DNA from: CALHVX01 sp051027215
Lineage (GTDB): Bacteria; Pseudomonadota; Gammaproteobacteria; Pseudomonadales; Azotimanducaceae
DNA length: 27,601 nucleotides
Direction of reading: 5' to 3'
NCBI GenBank assembly: GCA_051027215.1
Contig: JBPCXR010000098.1
Location: forward strand, 1 to 27,601
In this document: piece after piece, positions 17,234-23,615 of the stretch
Layout: every line of letters starts with the position of its first letter
Position numbering within the stretch: the first letter of the stretch is position 1
Notes under the pieces: model-generated
What the model saw: the letters and a program-made list of their open reading frames with translations, nothing else
Databases searched by the model: none
Told to the model about the DNA's origin: nothing
Program-made: the position numbers and the translations under genes

Positions 17234-17325
17234 GAGCGCTTGGTACCACGGGGGTAGCGAAAAAGGCTGCCATTAAACCATTTTTCCCGCGCACCTCGAA
17301 GAAACGCGCTGTCGCTACTGTTTTT

Positions 17326-17350
17326 CCGAGGAATGGTGTTTACTCCTAGG
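17326..17350. promoter_or_regulatory. Imperfect inverted repeat between efflux and nitroreductase operons
   Basis: CCGAGGA (17326-17332) and TCCTAGG (17344-17350) are reverse complements except for one base, with 11 bases between. The pair lies near the middle of the divergent region between the efflux adaptor and the nitroreductase, where a shared regulator could bind. No promoter boxes were convincing. Confidence 0.3.
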
Positions 17351-17422
17351 CTGCATCGTCTCGAAACACTGAGCGATTGAATAACAGCAAGCGCTTCCGC
17401 AGAGCGAATGAGGAAGATGGTC

Positions 17423-18064
17423 ATGACGGAGATCTCTCTACACGAAGCCCTCTTTACCACTCGGTCAATGCGGCACCTAAAGCCCGACCCAGTACCGCGA
17501 GCTGATCTGGAGTACCTAATTGAAGCGGCCACCATGGCGCCCAGTGCAGGAAATATGCAGATCTGGGCATTCGTAGTGGTGACAGAAAAGTCGCAGCGGG
17601 AGGGCATCGCCGCGGCTTACCGGGAGTCAGGGTTGGCGTACATTCGTGATGGTGTGCTGGCACAACCCGACCTCCCGGATGACCGTCGCCGGGTGTACAC
17701 CCAAGCGATGCATAACGTTGAGCACCTGAGTGAGGTGCCAGTGATTATCGTGCCTTGCCTAACCATGCCGTGCCCAAACGATGCGGCCGTTGCTTCGGGT
17801 CTGTTCGGTTCTATCTATCCTGCGGCCCAGAACCTGATGTTGGCCGCCCGCGCCAGAGGCCTGGGATCGGTTCTGCTGACCTTGGCAACCGACTATTCCC
17901 CCACCCCCGTAGCCCAAGCGCGGCCAGTTCGAGAACTACTCGATTTGCCGGAAGAGGTAACGGCAGCCGCATTGATTCCAATAGGGTATCCGCGTGGCTC
18001 TTGGGGCCGCCCATGGCGCGAGGACTATCAACAGAGCCTGCATTGGGATCGCTGGCAGTCATAG
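17423..18064 (+). CDS. Nitroreductase-family FMN oxidoreductase (copy 1)
   Basis: The 213-aa nitroreductase-fold flavoprotein has an FMN phosphate-binding N-terminal segment, TTRSMRHLKPDPVP, followed by ATMAPSAGNMQIWAFVVV. A later YPAAQNLMLAARARGLGSVLLT segment and a C-terminal ALIPIGYPRG are standard for the family. Members use NAD(P)H to reduce nitroaromatics, quinones or enones, and some do dehalogenation or flavin fragmentation. ATGs at 17408, 17417 and 17423 are in frame. ATG 17423 is chosen because GAGGAA sits seven to eight bases before it. It leads a plus-strand set with a GST (45-base gap) and an SDR. A paralogue at 22498-23136 leads a second, convergent operon. Confidence 0.9.
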   Translation: MTEISLHEALFTTRSMRHLKPDPVPRADLEYLIEAATMAPSAGNMQIWAFVVVTEKSQREGIAAAYRESGLAYIRDGVLAQPDLPDDRRRVYTQAMHNVEHLSEVPVIIVPCLTMPCPNDAAVASGLFGSIYPAAQNLMLAARARGLGSVLLTLATDYSPTPVAQARPVRELLDLPEEVTAAALIPIGYPRGSWGRPWREDYQQSLHWDRWQS

Positions 18065-18109
18065 GCGCAGCGTGCTGTCCGTCTGCATATTCACTGCCTA
18101 GAAGTCGCC

Positions 18110-18745
18110 ATGCTTACGATCCACGGGTCTTCGATCTCGCCCTTTGTTCGCAAAGCTTTGGTCTGCTTGATCGAGAAAGGGATTGACTACGAACTCAACC
18201 CCGTGGGCCCATTCCCCGCAGCCGAATCTCCTCTAGAGATCTCACCGCCGGGTAAGACACCAGCGCTAACCGATGGCGACTTAGCCATCCTGGGTTCTTC
18301 GGCGATATGCGGATATCTGGAGAAACGATTTTCACGGTGCCCTTTGTATCCGGGCGATACCGTCGGCTACGGGCGCGCGCTATGGTACGAAAGTTGGGCC
18401 GATAGTGAATTGCCAAAGGCAACTGTGTCGCTCTTCTTTAACCGGGTCGCCATGAAAATGCTGGAGCGCGAGCCGGACGAAGAAGCCACCGAAAACATCA
18501 TTCACCATGTACTAGTGCCCTTCACTTATCTCGACTCAGCGATTGGTGAAAAGACCTATCTCTTGGGTGACCAACTCAGCATTGCCGATATTGCGGTGAC
18601 CTGCCAATTCATTCAAATGCAGTACGCTGGAGAAGCGTTGCCCGCCGTCAGCCATCCAAATATTACCCGCTACGTGGCAACGCATATGCGCAGAAACTCG
18701 TTTAGGTCGCTAATCAATGACGAGCCGTTCATGAGAATCTCATAG
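18110..18745 (+). CDS. Glutathione S-transferase family protein
   Basis: The 211-aa protein has a thioredoxin-like N-terminal domain (about 1-78). The active-site loop is SSISPFVRKAL, where Ser is the probable glutathione-activating residue, followed by the cis-Pro segment GKTPAL and SSAICGYLEKRF. An all-helical C-terminal domain follows, with YLLGDQLSIADIAVTCQFIQ, the conserved N-capping box of GSTs. It would conjugate glutathione to an electrophile or perform glutathione-dependent isomerisation or peroxide reduction in the cytoplasm. It lies between the nitroreductase (45 bases upstream) and the SDR (145 bases downstream). This fits detoxification of reactive intermediates such as epoxides from the P450 route, which is an inference. 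The SD is weak. Confidence 0.9.
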   Translation: MLTIHGSSISPFVRKALVCLIEKGIDYELNPVGPFPAAESPLEISPPGKTPALTDGDLAILGSSAICGYLEKRFSRCPLYPGDTVGYGRALWYESWADSELPKATVSLFFNRVAMKMLEREPDEEATENIIHHVLVPFTYLDSAIGEKTYLLGDQLSIADIAVTCQFIQMQYAGEALPAVSHPNITRYVATHMRRNSFRSLINDEPFMRIS

Positions 18746-18890
18746 GGGGTTAGCGGGAGACTTCAAGGACTGCTGCTGCGATAGGCAGAACCGTGTTGTG
18801 CATCAACTTCTTGCCTCTGCTGGGTTGGCGCAGTATTTTGCAAGATCGCGCTCAGGAAATGCGCAGGTTTTACTCAGGAGTAGTGTCCAG

Positions 18891-19652
18891 ATGGCTACGA
18901 AACCGGTAAAAGAAACCGCGATCATCGTTGGTGGTGGGCCAGGCATTAGCGCCAGTTGTGCACGCTTGTTTAGCCATCAGGGCATGCAGGTCGCCGTGGC
19001 TGCTCGTAACCCTAACAAGTCTGCGCTGCAGGTTTTGGCAGCAGAGCATGGTGTGCATTGCTTCGCCTGTGATGCTGTCGATTCTGAGGCAGTAGCGCAG
19101 CTCTTTGCAGAGGTTACAGCCCGATTTGGGGCGCCTCGGCTAGTTGTGCATAACATCGATGGTCGTATGCCAGACATCTTTCGCAAGGCCATCACAGAAG
19201 CCGACTCGGAGTTAGCTCGGCAGACCATCATGAACTCCGCTTACAGCGCCTTCCTCGTGGGGCAGCAGGCAGCGAAGCATATGCTCGACAACTCGTTAGA
19301 TAGCAACGGCTCACGAGGCACCCTGATTTTCACTAACGCCAGCGCTGCCTTTAAGGGCTACCCGCAAAGCGGTGCTTTCGCTATTGCCTCGCACGGTAAA
19401 GCTGGGCTTGCTCAGAGCATGGCCAGGGAGCTCATGCCGCAAGGTATCCACGTTGCCCATGTGCCCATCGATGCCGCCATCGGCTGGACTCAGAAAGACG
19501 GTAGCCGAGCCCACCGTCTTGCCGGTACCGCCACGGAAGACAACATGGCAGATCCGGACTGCATTGCGCAAACCTACCTACAGCTGCACCAGCAGCATCG
19601 CTCGACCTGGACGTTCGAAGTCGTGCTGCGCCCTTGGAGCGAAAACTGGTAA
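18891..19652 (+). CDS. Short-chain dehydrogenase/reductase with altered catalytic motif
   Basis: The 253-aa SDR-fold protein begins IIVGGGPGISASCARLF, a Rossmann motif of the GGGPGIG type, and has VVHNIDG where NNAG is usual. The active-site region reads TNASAAFKGYPQSGAFAIASHGKAG. Aligned by the following QSMARELMPQGIHVAHV, the catalytic Tyr position holds Phe163 and the Lys position holds Ser167; a Lys170 is shifted by three. It may therefore be a non-classical reductase or a non-catalytic paralogue. ATG 18891 has AGGAG ten bases upstream; the frame is open to 18798 but that part is not protein-like. It is the last gene of the nitroreductase-GST set and converges on an unknown gene, with 25 bases between. 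Confidence 0.82.
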   Translation: MATKPVKETAIIVGGGPGISASCARLFSHQGMQVAVAARNPNKSALQVLAAEHGVHCFACDAVDSEAVAQLFAEVTARFGAPRLVVHNIDGRMPDIFRKAITEADSELARQTIMNSAYSAFLVGQQAAKHMLDNSLDSNGSRGTLIFTNASAAFKGYPQSGAFAIASHGKAGLAQSMARELMPQGIHVAHVPIDAAIGWTQKDGSRAHRLAGTATEDNMADPDCIAQTYLQLHQQHRSTWTFEVVLRPWSENW

Positions 19653-19677
19653 GGCGATGGCCGTTGCTTAGCTAAAC

Positions 19678-20307
19678 TTAAGCCTTGTCGACAGACGTCA
19701 CCATCATCAAGAAGCCGGTAAAAGCGGCATTGTTGGGGGCTAGTGAAGGATGAGTATGCTGCTTCATCAAGTCGATCGCTTCCCGGTATTTGGCGTAAAA
19801 CTCCCAGCTGGGTCGCGGTTTATACTCCAGTCCTTCGAGTTCGAACTGGCGAATCACGTTCTTGGTGGTGGTAGGTTTTACGAATACGTCTTTCTGTGGC
19901 CGGTAGTGGTGCGGGCATATGGTCATAAGACTCCACTTGGCTAATTTGCCTTCCGTCAACACATCTAACACTTCATTGAAGCCATTACGCTGGCTGCCAT
20001 GTAGGAGCTTTTTGAAACCCCCAGCAAGGAAGTCTCGATCGTCCTGGCTGAGGCCGTTGACATAGTCTCTGAACTTCGGTTTTTCGAACATTGATACCAT
20101 GGATGATCGCGAGACGATTTTGACGATGTCGTCGATGACTTGACCTTGCTTGACAAAATTCTTTTTCGCCAGCGCCGTTGACGCAAACTCCGAAAGCTTG
20201 TCAACGTTGTGCTTCTTGCCGATGGCTTTCATCGCCTCATCGGCGAAACCCTTGGGGTACATCTGTAGGAACAGCGCTTCGGCGTCACGGAGTTTCTTGA
20301 GGTTCAT
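19678..20307 (-). CDS. Conserved-looking protein of unknown function
   Basis: I do not recognise this 209-aa protein. It is basic and Lys-rich, and has no signal peptide or membrane segment. Aromatic and His-containing clusters stand out: SLMTICPHHYRPQKDVFVKP and RPSWEFYAKYREAIDLMKQH. The N-terminal part looks helical and the C-terminus is more hydrophobic (AFTGFLMMVTSV). Codon use looks like that of its neighbours, and the frame is uninterrupted. It starts 14 bases after the stop of the SDR gene, so it is almost certainly the last gene of the nitroreductase-P450-SDR operon. Its job is probably connected with that pathway. It could be a small enzyme or substrate-binding protein. Confidence 0.75.
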   Translation of the reverse strand: MNLKKLRDAEALFLQMYPKGFADEAMKAIGKKHNVDKLSEFASTALAKKNFVKQGQVIDDIVKIVSRSSMVSMFEKPKFRDYVNGLSQDDRDFLAGGFKKLLHGSQRNGFNEVLDVLTEGKLAKWSLMTICPHHYRPQKDVFVKPTTTKNVIRQFELEGLEYKPRPSWEFYAKYREAIDLMKQHTHPSLAPNNAAFTGFLMMVTSVDKA

Positions 20308-20321
20308 GGTGTTCGCCAGAA

Positions 20322-21167
20322 TCAGTAACTGGGAGGGGTTGGATACGGCGTCAGCTGCAGTTCATGGGTCCAGCAGGATTGATCTTGGCTGTGCAAATAG
20401 TAGAACGCGTTGGCAATACTTGCTGGATTCATGATGATTTCCGGATGCTTCTGGGCAATTGGCAGTGCTCGGGTTCCGGGAGAATCGATCAGGCCATCGA
20501 CAACGACGTTTGCGACGTGCACGCCGTGCTGCGAATACTCTTCCGTTAGAACTTGGGCGAGCGTACGCATCATCACTCGCGGATAGTAAAGCGATTGCCC
20601 GGTCTTACGTTTGCGCCCGCGTAGCGAGGCGGCGTTGTTGGTGATCAAAAAAGAGCCACGCCCGTTTTTTCGCATCGTCGGCAGCACCGTTCTTGCGACG
20701 ATGAAAGGGCCGCGACTGGCAATGTGTTGTGCTGTCTCGAACATCTCCACCGGAATGTGCTCCAGCAGTTCTTTGTCAGCTGGTAAGTCTCGGCCTTCTA
20801 AATAGCCCGCATTCAAGACCACGACCTCAGGATCACCAGCATCTTGCTGAACTGTGGCAAACGCTGTTTCTATAGATGCTTGCGATGTCAGGTCGAGTTC
20901 CACCGTCATGCATGCCTGATCGAGACCTTCAATTGCCTGTTGCAGGGCGCGAGCGTTGTTTGCGCTACGCGTAGTCAAAACTACGAAAAAGCCCTCAGCG
21001 GCAAATTTCAACGCCAGAGCACCGCCAATACCCCAGCGGGTAGATAGCGGCAAATCATGGTCTTCGATGTTTGTGCCGTGGGCCAGCAAGGTGTTTCTGC
21101 CGTCAGCTTGCCACTTCGACGTTGCACCGATAATTACAGCGACGGGTTTGTTGTTGGGGTTGTGCAC
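20322..21167 (-). CDS. Short-chain dehydrogenase/reductase with split glycine motif
   Basis: The 281-aa SDR-like protein starts VAVIIGATSKW, which matches the first half of the cofactor motif. The second half, WGIGGALALKFAAEG, comes only after an insertion of about 27 residues (about 18-44). VVLNAGYLEG stands for the NAG motif. In the active-site region (FLITNNAASLRG then QSLYYPRVMMRTLAQ), alignment gives Leu193 at the Tyr position, with Tyr194-Tyr195 next to it, and Arg197 at the Lys position. The catalytic apparatus is therefore non-canonical. The start is GTG with no clear SD, 63 bases after the P450 stop. It is the third gene of the operon. A distant paralogue is the SDR at 18891. The reaction is unknown. 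Confidence 0.83.
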   Translation of the reverse strand: MHNPNNKPVAVIIGATSKWQADGRNTLLAHGTNIEDHDLPLSTRWGIGGALALKFAAEGFFVVLTTRSANNARALQQAIEGLDQACMTVELDLTSQASIETAFATVQQDAGDPEVVVLNAGYLEGRDLPADKELLEHIPVEMFETAQHIASRGPFIVARTVLPTMRKNGRGSFLITNNAASLRGRKRKTGQSLYYPRVMMRTLAQVLTEEYSQHGVHVANVVVDGLIDSPGTRALPIAQKHPEIIMNPASIANAFYYLHSQDQSCWTHELQLTPYPTPPSY

Positions 21168-21230
21168 TGTGGCGTCAATGCCCGTCTGAGCCGGTATGTT
21201 GGTGCAAGTCAGTTGTCCTCGGTCTGCCTA

Positions 21231-22484
21231 CTACAGTGGATGAACTCTGACAGGAAGATGGGTATAGCCGCGGACGAAATTGGACAGAGTACGCACCGGT
21301 GTGCCTACGACTTCGACCTTGTGGAACCGCTTGCCGATCTCCTCCCAGAGTATGCGCAACTGTAGCTCTGCCAAGCGATTGCCCATACAGCGGTGTAGTC
21401 CGAACCCAAAGGAAACGTGAGCGCGAGCATTGTCTCGGTCGATGATCAGCTGCTCGGCATCCTCAAAGACCGCGCTGTCGCGATTCCCGGAGAGGTACCA
21501 CATAACCACCTTGTCGCCTTTGCGGATGGTTTTGCCATGGAACGACACGTCCTCCAGTGCAGTGCGGCGCATATGGGTTAAAGGTGTCTGCCAGCGAATG
21601 ATCTCGGCTACCATGTTGGGAATCAGTTCCGGGTTTTCGCGCAGCTTCTGGTATTGATCGGGGTACTGATTGAGTGCCAGAACCCCACCGGATATGGAGT
21701 TTCTGGTGGTGTCGTTGCCGCCGACGATAAGCAAAATGACGTTGCCCAGCAGCTCCGTGGGTGGCATTTGTCGTGTCTTTGGGTCCTGAGCAAGCATCGT
21801 GATCAGGTCGAAGCCGCGACGAGTTGGGCTGGTTCGCTCATTAAAGAGTCGTTGAAAGTAAGCTAGGCAATCCATCAGCTCACTGCGGACCTCGTCCCAG
21901 GAACTGACGAGCCCGGACTTTGGTCCCAGAGTGTTGATGTCAGACCAATAGGTGAGTTTGCGGCGCTCCTCGAAGGGGAAGTCGAACAGCGTCGCCAACA
22001 TCTGCGTTGTTAGTTCGATGGAAACTTTTTCGACCCAGTTGAATTCCTGCGCCAAGGGCAGGGAATCGAGAATGTTGGCAACTCGGCCGCGGATTAGCGG
22101 TTCCATCTCGCTTAGGTTTCTCGGCCCCACCACGGGTGCCACCACCTTGCGCTGTTCGTCATGCTTTGGCGGGTCCATGGAGATAAAACTGGAGGTAACG
22201 AACTCGTCGGTGGCGTCGACTATGGTGATGTTGTCTTGGGAGGAGAAGCGTTGGTGGTCGGAATCTATTTCTTTGATGTGGTCATGGCGGGTGATGGACC
22301 AGTAAGGTCCGTAACGACTGTCGGCGTGATAGTGCACCGGGTCTTCGTTGCGCAAGCGTTCAAAATATGGCCATTGTGCGTCGGCCTTGAACAGATGCCA
22401 GTTCGACACATCCAGATCCTCGATGCTCGCGCTTTCGGCGTACTCCCGAGCTTTGCTTGGATCGACAGTTTCGTAGTTCAACAT
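21231..22484 (-). CDS. Cytochrome P450, CYP153-like (second copy)
   Basis: The 417-aa P450 is closely related to the one at 3415; long blocks are nearly the same, for example VSIELTTQMLA.LFDFPFEERRKLT around residues 145-170. The I-helix motif is GGNDTTRNS (Asn257 to Thr260), the K-helix region EIIRWQTPLTHMRR, and the haem loop FGFGLHRCMGNRLAE with Cys366. It lacks the extra N-terminal residues of the first copy. ATG 22484 has GGAAGGAAG just upstream. It starts 13 bases after the nitroreductase stop and is followed by an SDR. Hydroxylation of an aliphatic or terpenoid carbon is expected from the family. No ferredoxin or reductase partner is encoded nearby. Confidence 0.93.
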   Translation of the reverse strand: MLNYETVDPSKAREYAESASIEDLDVSNWHLFKADAQWPYFERLRNEDPVHYHADSRYGPYWSITRHDHIKEIDSDHQRFSSQDNITIVDATDEFVTSSFISMDPPKHDEQRKVVAPVVGPRNLSEMEPLIRGRVANILDSLPLAQEFNWVEKVSIELTTQMLATLFDFPFEERRKLTYWSDINTLGPKSGLVSSWDEVRSELMDCLAYFQRLFNERTSPTRRGFDLITMLAQDPKTRQMPPTELLGNVILLIVGGNDTTRNSISGGVLALNQYPDQYQKLRENPELIPNMVAEIIRWQTPLTHMRRTALEDVSFHGKTIRKGDKVVMWYLSGNRDSAVFEDAEQLIIDRDNARAHVSFGFGLHRCMGNRLAELQLRILWEEIGKRFHKVEVVGTPVRTLSNFVRGYTHLPVRVHPL

Positions 22485-22497
22485 TTGCTTCCTTCCA

Positions 22498-23136
22498 CTA
22501 CGCCCAACGATCGAAGCGTACGATCTCTTGTACAGGTTTGCGGGTCACAGGACCGAACTTGCCCAGTGGGTAGCCTACTGGAATAAGGCACAGGGCTGCC
22601 ATGGTCTCCGGCAGGTTGAGCGCCTGGCGCACAGCGTGTTGATCGTTTAGCGCCAGTGTAGTGGGGGCAGCCCCCAAGCCTAGTGCGCGAGCGGTCAAAA
22701 GTAGATTCTGCACGCCCGGCCAGATTGATCCAGCACCCCGCAAAATGGCGGACCCTTCTACTTTTTCGCCATATTCAAGGCAGGCGAGGATCAATGCCGG
22801 TATCTCATGCATGTGTTCCATCTGCCACAGCACGGCATCAATCATGCGTTTGCGCTTCGCTGCACTCTGGTGCGGTAAGCTCCCAGGATCGCTGAGCTGA
22901 GGGGCGATGTAAGCTTCGACACCGATGCGATTTAGATCTGCCAATGCCTGCTTGACTGCCGCATCACGAACGATGATCCAGCGTCCGTTTTGCATGTTGG
23001 AGCCAGAAGGTGCTTGATTGGCCGCGTCGACTAGCTGTAGCAGGTGTTCTTCTGGGACTTCCCGAGTGTCGAGCTTGCGCATTGCCCGGCATTGGTAGAT
23101 CGCTTCGAACAATCCCATTTCTTGTGACATCTTCAT
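22498..23136 (-). CDS. Nitroreductase-family FMN oxidoreductase (copy 2)
   Basis: The 212-aa protein has the nitroreductase fold. It has the FMN-binding CRAMRKLDTREVPEEHL and AANQAPSGSNMQNGRWIIV in the N-terminal part, then WPGVQNLLLTARALGLGAAPTTL and the C-terminal LCLIPVGYPLGKFGP. It is clearly related to the copy at 17423, and both end in a Trp-rich DRW segment. The start may be at 23136 or at the next ATG, 23130; neither has a strong SD. It leads a minus-strand operon with CYP153 (13-base gap), SDR and an unknown gene. The link to the P450 could mean it reduces a pathway intermediate or handles flavin chemistry. The substrate is unknown. Confidence 0.9.
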   Translation of the reverse strand: MKMSQEMGLFEAIYQCRAMRKLDTREVPEEHLLQLVDAANQAPSGSNMQNGRWIIVRDAAVKQALADLNRIGVEAYIAPQLSDPGSLPHQSAAKRKRMIDAVLWQMEHMHEIPALILACLEYGEKVEGSAILRGAGSIWPGVQNLLLTARALGLGAAPTTLALNDQHAVRQALNLPETMAALCLIPVGYPLGKFGPVTRKPVQEIVRFDRWA

Positions 23137-23615
23137 AGCTCAGAGGGTGGAAGCTCAGAGTGTAGCGGATATCCAGGCAAGAAATGCAGCCATGAGGGTG
23201 CTGCTTGGTGGGCTGAAAATCTCCCGGTCGGGCAATGCGAAAGCGGTTAGCTTTATTCTCTAAGTCTATGATCTGAAAAGGGCTTAACCCTAACCAGTGA
23301 CTGCTTGCTACAGCGTCGATTGCAGCGGTTGGTGCCGCTCTAGTTGGCCCGTAGCTTGCGCTGCTGACCGGCGAAAACGCGTCATTTGCGAGCTAGGTAG
23401 TTTCCGTAGGCACCACAGTCAGGTTCACCCATATCCCACATAGATCGTTTGCGATTTACTCAAGTTCTCTGGGTTCGATGGACCCTGCCATTGCTGAGGA
23501 TGAGAGTGAGCGCAGAGGTAGAAAAGCACGATCCGGTACAGCTGGGGCAACCCTGGCGTCCGCTGTCAATGCTGGCGGCTTGGCACGCTGAGCGAGCAAG
23601 TGGCTCGATCACGTT
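23137..23615. other. 479-base divergent intergenic region
   Basis: This is the only long non-coding stretch, lying between the nitroreductase-P450 operon (-) and the cytochrome operon (+). It contains two small dyads: AAAGC-GGTTA-GCTTT (23240-23254) and an AGCGG-TTGGTG-CCGCT hairpin near 23325. I see no tRNA, no known riboswitch, no clear sigma-70 promoter pair and no convincing gene; the longest plus-strand ATG frame (from 23478) is only 37 codons. The promoters of both operons must lie here. Confidence 0.6.

Noticed and set aside
23445..23475. Possible FNR/ANR box (TTGCGATTTACTCAA) ahead of the cytochrome operon
   Set aside because: The half-sites are one base too far apart and match the consensus poorly.
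23478..23591. Possible 37-codon gene in the intergenic region
   Set aside because: No ribosome binding site, no recognisable protein features, and it is expected by chance at this GC content.
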